A stretch of DNA of 51,510 nucleotides from Chloroflexota bacterium (GTDB lineage Bacteria; Chloroflexota; Anaerolineae; Aggregatilineales; Phototrophicaceae): contig JAPPFH010000007.1 in assembly GCA_028875185.1 (NCBI GenBank), forward strand, positions 1 to 51,510. The letters are read 5' to 3'. This document shows positions 17,152 through 25,421 of this stretch, piece by piece (within the stretch, counting starts at the first letter, position 1; each line of letters begins with the position of its first letter). The notes beneath the pieces were generated by a model that was given only the letters and a program-made list of their open reading frames with translations, did no database searches and was not told where the DNA came from. Made by a program: the position numbers and the translations under genes.

Positions 17152-17784
17152 ATGGCTTACGACTACATAATACGAAGTGACCGTGAAGACGAGTGGCTTC
17201 AAGGGCAAGCGGCATCGTTGAGCCTCTTGGACGATACGCGGCAAATTGCGGGAGTTAGCTACTATCCAGTACACGGCGATCCTATTCTCGCCCGACTCGA
17301 AGACCGTGACCTTTTGTGCTATTTCATATATACGTTAAGCAGTTGGTGGGAGATCCCTCTCATTGATAGAATCAATTACAGCAGAGAAGACAATAACTTT
17401 GCCATAATCATGGACATAAACCCGGCGCCGGAAACGATGTACTGGCTGGAAAACACCCAGCGAAAGAATCCGGAGAACCGCTATAAGGACGGGCTGACGG
17501 CGATGTTTCCGCAGGTAGAATCCGACTCTGCCGATGCCATGTACAATCTGCTTAGAAATGGATTTGGGCACAATCTCTTCGGCAGAGAGCCGGGCAAAAT
17601 TAGATTCGATAATTCCTTTGACTGCCCACCCCAAGTCGACGAACACGATGTGCTGCTAGTGCCTCCAGTGCGACTAGCAATTTCCATGGTCAATGCATTT
17701 CTGGCGAAAATTGTCAGACTTCTGCTCTTTCCGCTGGACGAAGAAATGCGCATCTTTAAGTCTTATATGACCGGCAGCGCCTGA
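17152..17784 (+). CDS. Uncharacterised protein with HEPN-like R-x4-H motif
   Basis: A 210-residue protein with no family I can name. The notable feature is MYNLLRNGFGHNLFG, which contains R135-N-G-F-G-H140, the R-N-x3-H pattern of HEPN ribonucleases, placed in a predicted helix with a further helical segment after it (VRLAISMVNAFLAKIVRLLLF, about 172-192). The N-terminal half (ARLEDRDLLCYFIYTLSSWWEIP) does not resemble other known domains. The ATG at 17152 is preferred over a TTG seven codons earlier because it directly follows the upstream stop. The neighbours are restriction genes and a small possible partner. A HEPN fold would need structure prediction to confirm. Confidence 0.6.
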   Translation: MAYDYIIRSDREDEWLQGQAASLSLLDDTRQIAGVSYYPVHGDPILARLEDRDLLCYFIYTLSSWWEIPLIDRINYSREDNNFAIIMDINPAPETMYWLENTQRKNPENRYKDGLTAMFPQVESDSADAMYNLLRNGFGHNLFGREPGKIRFDNSFDCPPQVDEHDVLLVPPVRLAISMVNAFLAKIVRLLLFPLDEEMRIFKSYMTGSA

Positions 17785-17916
17785 TTTGCAGCCCGATAAA
17801 ATGCCCCTTCGGACACAACAGCCGACATTCCACTAAACCGCAATTCGAATAACCCTCGACATCCGCCGCGCTTCAGGTATAATCCATCGCTCATATTGAA
17901 AGACGGGAGCCAGATC

Positions 17917-18156
17917 ATGCCCGGTAAACGCAAAATCACCGGCACGAAGCCGCTATTCGGTCAATCGCGCAGTAAAGCCTTCAACACGGTCAAGCGCAAG
18001 TTCAAGCCGAATTTACAAAACAAACGTATCTACGTGCCCGAACTCGATCGCTGGGTGCGCGTCAAAATCACCGCCAAAGAGATCCGAACCATCGACAAGA
18101 TCGGCTTCATGGAATTTCTTAAACGCCGCAACATCCCCCTCAAGCAACTGCTCTAA
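17917..18156 (+). CDS. rpmB: Large ribosomal subunit protein bL28, cysteine-free form
   Basis: The 79-residue product matches bL28: ITGTKPLFGQSRSKAFN near the start, then RKFKPNLQNKRIYVPELDRWVRVKITAKEIRTIDKIG. It is part of the 50S subunit near the E site. The zinc-ribbon cysteines found in many bL28 proteins, such as the one in CDITGK, are absent (KRKITGTKP), so this is the zinc-free form. A longer frame starts at 17896, but the family begins at MPGK and GGGAG lies eight bases upstream of that ATG. The gene stands alone, as rpmB often does. A zinc-dependent paralogue elsewhere would suggest control by zinc supply. Confidence 0.92.
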   Translation: MPGKRKITGTKPLFGQSRSKAFNTVKRKFKPNLQNKRIYVPELDRWVRVKITAKEIRTIDKIGFMEFLKRRNIPLKQLL

Positions 18157-18177
18157 CTCGCTTATCGTATGCGCTGT

Positions 18178-18206
18178 GCGGGCGGCCGGGTCGGTCGCCC
18201 CTGTCG
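18178..18206. repeat. Intergenic palindromic repeat, degenerate
   Basis: GCGGGCGGCCGGGTCGGTCGCCCCTGTCG lies between rpmB and the AlkD-like gene and ends about 20 bases before the latter's GTG start. It is the last copy I see before 45.2 kb. Confidence 0.6.
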
Positions 18207-18227
18207 TCAGCCACCAGCCGGCTCGCT

Positions 18228-18932
18228 GTGAACCCCCACCATCAAGCCATTCTGCGCGAAATCCAAGCGGCCATACCCGGGCGCGGCCAGGTCAAACAGC
18301 GCCCGGAGCACGTGGGCACGACGCGAAAGTGGTACGGCTTATCGAACGCGCAGAGCCGCGCCATCCTGCTCGGCTTCATTGCCGCGCGCAAAGACCTCGG
18401 CTACGAAGAGTGGCTGGCGCTGATCGACGCCCTCTATCACGGCAACTCTTATGAAGAACGCTGCGCCCCGCGGACGCTTTTGCTCAAACTCCCGCGCTAC
18501 CGGCTGGCGCTGCCGCTCGCCCAGCTGGATGCCTGGCTCGGCTGCTTGAACGGCTGGGCGGAGGTCGATAGCACCTGCCAGACCGTCTTCACTGATAAGG
18601 ATCTCTTAGCGGATTGGGCGGGCTGGTCGGCTTTGCTCGATTCGCTCGCTGGCGACGAGAACGTCAACAAACGCCGGGCCGCGCTCGTCTTGCTGACGGC
18701 GCCGGTCTCGCAGTCGCCGGACGCGCGCATCCTCGACTTGTCATTTCAGTTGATCGACCGCCTCAAGGGGGAAAAGGACGGGCGCGTCACCAAGGCGATT
18801 TCCTGGCTTTTGCGCAAGGGCGTCAAGCAGCATCGCGAAGCGATCGCCGCCTATGTGGAAGCGGAAGCGCAGTCTCTGCCAGCCATCGCCGTCCGCGAGA
18901 CGCGCCGCAAACTGGCCACGGGCAAGAAGTAG
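18228..18932 (+). CDS. DNA alkylation repair protein, AlkD-like HEAT-repeat glycosylase
   Basis: A 234-residue all-helical protein of the AlkC/AlkD superfamily. Recognisable family positions are KWYGLSNAQSRAI (about 37-49), ALYHGNSYEERCAPRTLLLKLPR, the WAEVDSTCQTVF segment near 116, RRAALVLLTAPV, and the C-terminal KDGRVTKAISWLLRKGVKQHREAI. These enzymes use HEAT-like repeats to hold duplex DNA and remove bulky cationic bases such as 7-methylguanine without flipping the base. The W-x2-VD motif carrying the key Asp is present. Translation probably begins at GTG 18228, immediately after a palindromic repeat. It is not clearly co-transcribed with rpmB. Confidence 0.82.
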   Translation: MNPHHQAILREIQAAIPGRGQVKQRPEHVGTTRKWYGLSNAQSRAILLGFIAARKDLGYEEWLALIDALYHGNSYEERCAPRTLLLKLPRYRLALPLAQLDAWLGCLNGWAEVDSTCQTVFTDKDLLADWAGWSALLDSLAGDENVNKRRAALVLLTAPVSQSPDARILDLSFQLIDRLKGEKDGRVTKAISWLLRKGVKQHREAIAAYVEAEAQSLPAIAVRETRRKLATGKK

Positions 18933-18933
18933 C

Positions 18934-19767
18934 TCAATCGCGCGCCATATCGGCGTAATAATCCTTCACCAGATAATGGGTGTCACGCGGCGGCCGCGAC
19001 ATATATTCTTCCTGCGGCGGCACGTCCGGCAGCTTCATCGCGCCCGGGATCACATTTTTGTAGGGAATCGCGTCCAGGATATCGCGGATGACGTTGAGGC
19101 GCAGACGCCGTTTGTCGTTGGAGTTGACCTGACGCCAGCGGCATTCCGGGATATCGGTATGCTCTATCATGGCGTCTTTCGCGCGCGAGTATTCGACAAA
19201 GCGGTTCCGCCCTTCGATATCGATCGGGCTAAGTTTCCAGCGGCGCGCCGGGTTGGCCGCCCTGGCTTGGAAGCGGCGCTCTTGTTCGTCATCATCCACC
19301 GAGAGCCAATACTTCAGCAAGATGATGCCATCATGGACCAGCAGACGCTCGAAGTTGGGCGCGTCGCGCAAAAAGTCCCAGTATTGCCGGTCGCTGCAAA
19401 AGCCCATCACCCGCTCGACGGTGGCGCGGTTGTACCAACTGCGGTCGAACATCACGATCTCGCCGGCAGCCGGCAAATGCGTGACATAACGCTGGAAATA
19501 CCACTGCGTCAACTCACGATCGGATGGCTTGCCCAGCGCCACCAGGCGGATATCGCGCGGCTGCAGCGGCGCCATAATACGCTTGATCGTGCCGCCCTTT
19601 CCAGCTGCGTCACGCCCGTCAAACGTGATCATGACCCGCATGTCATTATCCTTGATCCAGTACTGCCATTTCACCAATTCGAATTGCAATCGAAGCAGTT
19701 CCGCTTCGTAGAATTTCCTTTTGAGCCGCGGCGGCCGGCCCGATTTGGACACTTTTCGCTTAGACAC
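18934..19767 (-). CDS. ppk2: Polyphosphate kinase 2 (single domain)
   Basis: The 277-residue protein is a one-domain PPK2. It has Walker A G51-RDAAGKGGT, the lid-side RDIRLVALGKPSDRELTQWYFQRYV, and Walker B-like FDRSWYNR (107-114), with the usual downstream KYWLSVDDDEQERRFQARAANP segment. PPK2 enzymes transfer phosphate between inorganic polyphosphate and nucleotides; single-domain forms may use NDP or NMP, and the subclass cannot be fixed from motifs alone. It converges with the AlkD-like gene with its stop only one base away. The start ATG gives a basic N-terminal tail (MSKRKVSKSGRPPRLKRK). Confidence 0.93.
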   Translation of the reverse strand: MSKRKVSKSGRPPRLKRKFYEAELLRLQFELVKWQYWIKDNDMRVMITFDGRDAAGKGGTIKRIMAPLQPRDIRLVALGKPSDRELTQWYFQRYVTHLPAAGEIVMFDRSWYNRATVERVMGFCSDRQYWDFLRDAPNFERLLVHDGIILLKYWLSVDDDEQERRFQARAANPARRWKLSPIDIEGRNRFVEYSRAKDAMIEHTDIPECRWRQVNSNDKRRLRLNVIRDILDAIPYKNVIPGAMKLPDVPPQEEYMSRPPRDTHYLVKDYYADMARD

Positions 19768-19957
19768 GAGACGCTCCAGACACTTGCGCGCTACCGATGC
19801 CCTAATAGATTAACAAATTTTTGCCGAATGGTCAGCTTCTGGCGCCCAACGAGAGCCGCTGAAGCTGGCTGCGCTTTCGGCAACAGCGGCGGGCTACCGA
19901 ACGAGGATTCTGTACTATAATCCACTGGTATCGAATCGGGAGGCATCGCTACAGCTT

Positions 19958-20938
19958 ATGGCGCTTACCGAACGCGCGTTTCGCGCCGCCAGCCTTGGGG
20001 ATCGCGCCAAGCCGAATTTTTTTATCGTAGGCGCGCCGAAATGCGGCACGACCTCTCTGCACGAATACTTGCAGCGGCATCCCAATGTTTTCATGCCCTT
20101 CTTCAAGGAGCCCCACTTCTTCGGCACTGACCTGGTCGGCTCCCGCTTTCGTCAATTCCGCAACAAGCCGGAGCGCTATCTTAAGCTCTTTCGCGATGCG
20201 CGCGGCGAAAAACGAATCGGCGAGTCGTCTCCCTGGTATCTGGCCAGCCATTGCGCGGCGGACGAGATCCACGCATACGATCCAGGGGCGAAGATCATCA
20301 TCATGCTGCGCAATCCGATTGATATGATGTATTCGATGTGGTCCCAGTTTCGCTACAGCGGCAATGAGCAGATCGGCTCATTCGAGGAGGCGCTGGCGGC
20401 AGAAGCCGATCGGCGAGCGGGCAAACGGATCCGCCGCGCCGCCCATTGCGTCACCGGTCTCTACTATCGAGAAATGGCGCGCTTCGCCGAGCAGGTTCCG
20501 CGCTATTTCGAGCGCTTCGGCCGCGAAAATGTAATGGTCATCATCTTTGACGATTTCCGTTCCGACACCCCAGCGGCTTATCGCGCCGTGCTCGACTTTC
20601 TAGATTTAGCGCCACAAGACGACATGACATTCGACATCCGCAATCCCAACAAAGAAGTGCGCCTCGAGTGGCTGCAAAAGCTCATTGTCGATAGCGGCTT
20701 TTCCCTAATGTTGCTGAAGGACCGGCTGACCTACCTGGCAACGACGCATTCGCTGGCGCCATTCTCATATCGGACGCGCGCGGTGGAAGGCGTAATCGCT
20801 GTCTACACCAAATACGAAAAACGATCTCCCTTGACGACGGCGCTGCGCGAACATCTGGCGGGAGAGCTGAAAAATGAGATCGACGCCTTGAGCGCCTTGC
20901 TCGATCGTGATTTATCGCACTGGTATCGGATTAGCTGA
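19958..20938 (+). CDS. PAPS-dependent sulfotransferase family protein
   Basis: A 326-residue cytosolic-type sulfotransferase. The 5'-phosphosulfate loop is FIVGAPKCGTTSL (22-34), followed by HEYLQRHPNVFMPFFKEPHFF, and the 3'-phosphate motif is IIIMLRNPIDMMYSMWSQ near 120. A later DDFRSDTPAAYRAVLDFLDL segment is typical of bacterial heparan/carbohydrate-type members. It would move sulfate from PAPS onto a hydroxyl or amino group of a sugar, lipid or other metabolite. A GGGAGG site lies about 12 bases before the ATG. It opens a six-gene run with gaps of 8-53 bases, so the acceptor is probably made or modified by the following enzymes. Confidence 0.9.
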   Translation: MALTERAFRAASLGDRAKPNFFIVGAPKCGTTSLHEYLQRHPNVFMPFFKEPHFFGTDLVGSRFRQFRNKPERYLKLFRDARGEKRIGESSPWYLASHCAADEIHAYDPGAKIIIMLRNPIDMMYSMWSQFRYSGNEQIGSFEEALAAEADRRAGKRIRRAAHCVTGLYYREMARFAEQVPRYFERFGRENVMVIIFDDFRSDTPAAYRAVLDFLDLAPQDDMTFDIRNPNKEVRLEWLQKLIVDSGFSLMLLKDRLTYLATTHSLAPFSYRTRAVEGVIAVYTKYEKRSPLTTALREHLAGELKNEIDALSALLDRDLSHWYRIS

Positions 20939-20946
20939 GCGAAGCG

Positions 20947-21999
20947 ATGACGGACGAAACCCGGCGACGCGTCAACTCTAGGGACAAGGGCGGATCACGC
21001 CGTCAGTTTCTCGTTCGCGCCGCTAGCATAGCGATCACGGTCGGGCTGCTGGCGGACTTGGTCGGGCGCGTGAACTGGGCAGAATTCGACCAATTGCTCG
21101 GGCGCGTCACCGCGACGAGCTGGCTTGGCGCGCTGCTCGCTTATTTGACGCTTAACTTGTTCCGCGCGCTGCGCTTCCGCATCCTGTTGGACAAGCGCGA
21201 CTCGCCCTGGCGCATTCTGGCGCCGATCACGCTCTATCACAATTTCCTGGTGCGCGCGCTGCCATTCAAACTGGGCGAGCTGTCATATATTCTCTTGCTT
21301 CGTTCGCGCCTGAATTACTCGATGGAAGAAGGGGTGAGCAGCCTCTTCGGCGCGCGTGTTTTGGAGCTGCTGATTATCGTTATGGTCTTCGCTTCAAGCA
21401 TACCAGCCAGCGCCGATGAGCTGGCAGCCCAGCGCGATGAACTCACGCTGGCAATCGCTGTTACCTTCGCTCTCAGCGTCATAGCGCTCTATTTCGGCGG
21501 AAACCTGATCCGAGCTTTTCAAAAGGCGGCGCGGCCGCTGGTGGCGCTGGCGGAGGGAAAACGCCCAGGGATCGCTGCTGGCGCCGACAAGCGCCTGCGG
21601 CAGTTGGCGGACGAAATGGACCGCATCCGCCAGCCGCGCCTCTTCCTCACGGCGCTCTTTACCACCTGCTTTACTTATACATCGTCCTTCCTCACCAACT
21701 ATATTCTGCTGGGCGCTTTGGGCGTCAATGTGGAGTTGCCCGTTTTCATCGCAATAATCAGCCTCGGCATGTTTGCGTCAGCCTTTCCCTTCACCGTAAG
21801 CGGCTTCGGCGTGGTGGAAGCGGCTTGGCGCTTCGGCTTGATGCAGTTTGCGAACATGCCGGATGGGGACGCCACCGCCGCTGGCTTTCTTTTGCATGGC
21901 TTTCAGATCTTCGCTGCCGCCGTTTACGGCTTGCTTGGCTATCTGCTTATTCATATCAGCGCGCCCATGCCCGCGCAAGGCGCGACAAACCAGAAATGA
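20947..21999 (+). CDS. Lysylphosphatidylglycerol synthase-type transmembrane protein (UPF0104/AglD-like)
   Basis: A 350-residue integral membrane protein with about eight helices. It matches the LPG-synthase transmembrane family: a first helix at 25-45, FRALRFRILLD after helix 2, LVRALPFKLGELSYILLLRSRLNYSMEEGVSSLFGARVLELL in the centre, and PFTVSGFGVVEAAWR near 280. Members without the catalytic GNAT-like domain are thought to flip or handle lipid-linked substrates. Only eight bases separate it from the sulfotransferase gene, so a sulfated lipid or lipid-linked glycan that crosses the membrane is a reasonable idea. Function is inferred from family and context only. Confidence 0.85.
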   Translation: MTDETRRRVNSRDKGGSRRQFLVRAASIAITVGLLADLVGRVNWAEFDQLLGRVTATSWLGALLAYLTLNLFRALRFRILLDKRDSPWRILAPITLYHNFLVRALPFKLGELSYILLLRSRLNYSMEEGVSSLFGARVLELLIIVMVFASSIPASADELAAQRDELTLAIAVTFALSVIALYFGGNLIRAFQKAARPLVALAEGKRPGIAAGADKRLRQLADEMDRIRQPRLFLTALFTTCFTYTSSFLTNYILLGALGVNVELPVFIAIISLGMFASAFPFTVSGFGVVEAAWRFGLMQFANMPDGDATAAGFLLHGFQIFAAAVYGLLGYLLIHISAPMPAQGATNQK

Positions 22000-22029
22000 T
22001 GACGGAAGAGAAACAAGAAAGGCGGCGCC

Positions 22030-22866
22030 ATGCCCTACCCTCTTGATCCTAACAAAATGTATTACATGCCAACACACTTTGGCCCGCGCGCTGGACCCAG
22101 GCAAGGTCCGGACGGCCGCAAGTTTGAGTGCGTCGACAATCCCTTGGGCGTCGCCTATAGCGTCAGCTTCTTGACGAACGCGCGGCAGTTGGAGCCTTTT
22201 CTCCCGCCGGGATTCGCGCTTGATGGCGAGCCGGTGGTCACTGTCTTCAGCAATCACATGACCGAGATCGAGTGGCTGGCGGGCCGCGGCTACAACGTCT
22301 TGGGCGTCAGCTTTCCCGTGAGCTTCACCGGCGAGCGCGACCGTGTACGCGGCAGCTTTCTCACCGTGCTTTGGGAAAACCTGACCGATCCGATTCTCAC
22401 GGGCCGTGAAGAGATCGGCTTCTCAAAGATCTACTGCGAGCTGCCCCCGCCGACGCAGTTGCGCGGCGACTACCACCTCATCGCCAGTTGGCTTGGCTTT
22501 AAGTTCCTCGACATTCATTTGTCTGATTTGCGGGAATTATCAGCCGAGGAAATACAAGCGCGGCAAGCCAATGCTACGAGCGATGGCACGTTGCACTACA
22601 AGTATATGCCGCGCACCGGCGAGTGGGGCAAAGCGGATATCGCTTACCCGGTATTGACGCCAGCAACGAACTCCAACCAGCGCACGCTCGAGCAGCGCGT
22701 CGGCTCGGGGAGTGTTCAGTTTCATCGAGCGCGCTGGGAAGATCTACCGACGCAATATAATATCGTCAACGCCTTTGCCGACTTGGAACTCCTGGAGTAC
22801 CGCGGCGCCAGCCTCACTAAGACTATAGGCGGCAAAGATATCAGCGACCAGCGGATTCTGCGCTGA
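22030..22866 (+). CDS. Acetoacetate decarboxylase-like family protein
   Basis: The 278-residue protein belongs to the acetoacetate decarboxylase superfamily. The hallmark ENLTDPILTGREEIGFSKIYCEL lies at about 116-138 and includes K133 at the place of the Schiff-base lysine and the acidic pair before it. The N-terminal half (LTNARQLEPFLPPGFAL) is also family-like. Many homologues are not decarboxylases but perform aldolase, dehydratase or related Schiff-base chemistry, and this one has a distinct N-terminus (MYYMPTHFGPR). It sits between the membrane protein and three SDR genes, suggesting a beta-keto or hydroxy-acid intermediate in a multi-step pathway. Confidence 0.82.
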   Translation: MPYPLDPNKMYYMPTHFGPRAGPRQGPDGRKFECVDNPLGVAYSVSFLTNARQLEPFLPPGFALDGEPVVTVFSNHMTEIEWLAGRGYNVLGVSFPVSFTGERDRVRGSFLTVLWENLTDPILTGREEIGFSKIYCELPPPTQLRGDYHLIASWLGFKFLDIHLSDLRELSAEEIQARQANATSDGTLHYKYMPRTGEWGKADIAYPVLTPATNSNQRTLEQRVGSGSVQFHRARWEDLPTQYNIVNAFADLELLEYRGASLTKTIGGKDISDQRILR

Positions 22867-22919
22867 AACCGGCGCAGGCTCTCGAACCAGAAGTTGCCTG
22901 AGATCAGGAGTATGGAGAC

Positions 22920-23741
22920 ATGATCGATTTGACTGGCAAAGTAGCTTTTGTCACTGGCGCGGCCGGGCGGAAAGGCATCGGCCACGCGATCGCCGTACGG
23001 CTTGCGGAGCGGGGCGCCAACGTGGCGGTCAATGACCTGCGCCCCTCCGAGAGCAGACGCCAAGGCTTGCAAGACCTCGTCGCTGAAATTGAAGGCTTGG
23101 GCGCGCGCAGCATAGCGGTGTATGGCGATGTGGCCGACAGCGCCGAGGTCGAGCGTATGTTCGCCCAGCTAGCGGTTCATCTTGGCCGGCTGGATATCAT
23201 GGTCAATAACGCCGCGGCGCCTTCAGGTCCCGATCGTGTTCCCCTGGTGGATCTGCAAGAAGAGCATTTTGACCGCGTGCAGCGGGTGAATGTGCGTGGG
23301 ACATATCTCTGTTGCCGCGCCGCCGCCCGTCAGATGCTCGCCCAGCGTGAAGGCGGCCGCATCATCAACATTTCATCGGTGATTGGCAAACACGGCGTGG
23401 CGCTTTACGCGGCTTATGCCGCCTCGAAATTCGCCATTCGCGGCCTCACGCAATCGCTGGCGCATGAGCTCGGCCCCGACGACATCACTGTTAACGCCAT
23501 CTGCCCCGGGCTTACCGAAAGCGAGCGCGTTGATGACCTGGCGCATGCGCTGCATCCCAGCAACGTTACCACGGGAGTTTTTCGCAGAGAGATATTCGAG
23601 CGCGCCATCCGCGAAAATTCGCTGAAACGCGTAGGCAAGACCGGCGATATCGCCGATGCCGCCGCCTTCCTCGCCAGCGACTATGCCAGCTATATCACCG
23701 GGCAGTCCCTGGTCGTTGACGGCGGCCACATTATGGATTAG
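22920..23741 (+). CDS. SDR-family oxidoreductase (first of three)
   Basis: A 273-residue classical short-chain dehydrogenase. It has the cofactor loop TGAAGRKGIG (12-21), NNAAAP for the NNAG strand, IINISSVIG with the catalytic Ser, and Y-A-A-S-K as the catalytic YxxxK. The C-terminus ends in GQSLVVDGGHIMD, the common SDR closing motif. The sequence after beta-2 (NDLRPSE) favours NAD(H). It is a close paralogue of the next gene, sharing length and the unusual 'TESERVDDLAHAL' region, so a tandem duplication is likely. A GGAG site precedes the ATG. It probably oxidises or reduces a pathway alcohol or ketone. Confidence 0.9.
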   Translation: MIDLTGKVAFVTGAAGRKGIGHAIAVRLAERGANVAVNDLRPSESRRQGLQDLVAEIEGLGARSIAVYGDVADSAEVERMFAQLAVHLGRLDIMVNNAAAPSGPDRVPLVDLQEEHFDRVQRVNVRGTYLCCRAAARQMLAQREGGRIINISSVIGKHGVALYAAYAASKFAIRGLTQSLAHELGPDDITVNAICPGLTESERVDDLAHALHPSNVTTGVFRREIFERAIRENSLKRVGKTGDIADAAAFLASDYASYITGQSLVVDGGHIMD

Positions 23742-23765
23742 GTAGATCAGTTCAGGAAGATAACC

Positions 23766-24587
23766 ATGTACGACTTGCGAGGTAAAGTAGCCTTGGTAAC
23801 GGGCGCGGCGGGCGCCGAGGGGATCGGGCGCGCGATCGCGTTAAGACTAGCGGAAGAAGGCGTTGACCTGGTCGTCAACGATTTAAGGGAAGAAGCCGGC
23901 TTTCGCTCCGGCTTACCCGAGACCGCCGATGCAATCGAGGCGCTGGGTCAACGGGCGCTGGCGGTCTATGCCGATGTCACGGATGCGGATCAGGTCGAAC
24001 GCATGGTCGCGCAAGCGTTAGGACAATTCGGCCGGATCGATATCCTGATCAACAACGCCGGCGCGCCGGCTGGACGGGATCGCGTACCGGTGGTCGAACT
24101 GGAGGAAGAGGCTTTCGATCTCGTTCATCGCGTCAATGTGAAAGGCGTCTTCCTTTGCTGTCGCGCGGTCGCTCGGCACATGCTCGCTCGGGGAGGCGGC
24201 GGCACGATTATCAACATTTCGTCAATGGCGGGTAAACAGGGCATGCCCCGATACGCCGCCTACTGCGCCTCCAAGTTTGCTGTGCGTGGCTTTACCCAAT
24301 CGCTGGCTCGCGAGCTCGGTCCAGAGGGGATCACCGTTTACGCCATCTGTCCCGGTCTAATCGCGAGCGAACGTATTGACGATATGGCGGCTGTCTTGGC
24401 GCCGCCCGGCGTCGACCCGGCCGACCATCGGGAAGAAATGATCACGCAATCCATACAGAAGTCGGCTCTGGGGCGAATGACGCAACAAGCTGATATCGCC
24501 AAGGTCGCCGCCTATCTCGCTTCCGACCAATCCGATTTTATGACTGGCGCGTCGGTGAGCGTCGATGGCGGCTCGCTAATGGACTAG
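23766..24587 (+). CDS. SDR-family oxidoreductase (second, paralogue of the first)
   Basis: A 273-residue protein of exactly the same length as its neighbour and alike along its whole length: TGAAGAEGIG cofactor loop, VVNDLREE after beta-2, NNAGAPAGRDRVPVVELEEEAFDLVHRVNVKG, INISSMAG, Y-C-A-S-K and a terminal VSVDGGSLMD. The conserved GRDRVPVVEL segment is shared with the first SDR (GPDRVPLVDL) and points to a common, specialised substrate. AGGAAG lies eight bases upstream of the ATG and only 24 bases follow the previous stop. The two may act on consecutive or stereochemically distinct substrates. Confidence 0.9.
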   Translation: MYDLRGKVALVTGAAGAEGIGRAIALRLAEEGVDLVVNDLREEAGFRSGLPETADAIEALGQRALAVYADVTDADQVERMVAQALGQFGRIDILINNAGAPAGRDRVPVVELEEEAFDLVHRVNVKGVFLCCRAVARHMLARGGGGTIINISSMAGKQGMPRYAAYCASKFAVRGFTQSLARELGPEGITVYAICPGLIASERIDDMAAVLAPPGVDPADHREEMITQSIQKSALGRMTQQADIAKVAAYLASDQSDFMTGASVSVDGGSLMD

Positions 24588-24620
24588 GCAGATAGACGGA
24601 AATCCGCGAAGGGAATCCAA

Positions 24621-25421
24621 GTGACAGAAGCACGGTTGCAAAACAAGATTGCGCTGGTCGTTGGCGCCGGATCGCGCGGGGAACCCGCCGGCACCGGCTA
24701 CGCAGCAGCAAAGCTGTTCGCGCAGCATGGCGCGTCAGTCGTCCTGGTGGACAATAATCGCGACCGTGCCGAAGCGACCGAGCGGGAGATCATCAAGGAG
24801 GGCGGAATTGCTTCCATCTTTGTAGCTGATGTCACCAGCGAAGACGATTGCCAAGCGATGGTGGACGCTTGTCGCGAACGACATAACCGGCTTGACATCC
24901 TCTTTAATAATGTCGCGACCCATGGATCGGGCAAGGTCACCGATGTTAGCAGCGATGAGCTAGATCGCGTTTTCGCCATCAATTTGAGGAGTATGATGCT
25001 AGCTTGCAAATACGCGATACCGCTAATGAAAGCCAGCGGCGGTGGCTCTATCATTAACGTATCGTCAATTGATGGTTTGCTAACCGGCATGCATCCCAAT
25101 GTACCCTATGCGGTAACGAAGGCGGGCGCCGCACACCTCGCTCGCGTCATCTCTGTGCATCACGGACGCGACAATATCCGCGCGAACTGTATTGCGCCGG
25201 GCCACATCTATGCGCCTTTCGTCAGCGCTATATCCGAGGACACACGCGCCTTGCGGAAAAGCGCCGCGCCACTAGGCAGCGAAGGCACGGCTTGGGATAT
25301 CGCCTGGGCATCGCTTTTCCTCGCAAGCAACGAAGCGCGCTGGATATCCGGCGTTGTTTTGCCGGTTGACGGAGGACTGCTTGCAGCCACTCCCTTGGCT
25401 GTCTACGACAACCTGCCCTAA
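24621..25421 (+). CDS. SDR-family oxidoreductase (third, divergent)
   Basis: A 266-residue short-chain dehydrogenase that is clearly less similar to the two preceding ones. The cofactor loop is longer and unusual (VVGAGSRGEPAGTGYAAA, 13-30), then VDNNRDRAE, NNVATHG in place of NNAG, INVSSIDG with Ser, and Y-A-V-T-K as the catalytic pair. The end is VVLPVDGGLLAATPLAVYDNLP. The start is GTG with GAAGGGA ten bases upstream. It closes the six-gene cluster; the next 550 bases hold no convincing gene. Confidence 0.88.
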   Translation: MTEARLQNKIALVVGAGSRGEPAGTGYAAAKLFAQHGASVVLVDNNRDRAEATEREIIKEGGIASIFVADVTSEDDCQAMVDACRERHNRLDILFNNVATHGSGKVTDVSSDELDRVFAINLRSMMLACKYAIPLMKASGGGSIINVSSIDGLLTGMHPNVPYAVTKAGAAHLARVISVHHGRDNIRANCIAPGHIYAPFVSAISEDTRALRKSAAPLGSEGTAWDIAWASLFLASNEARWISGVVLPVDGGLLAATPLAVYDNLP

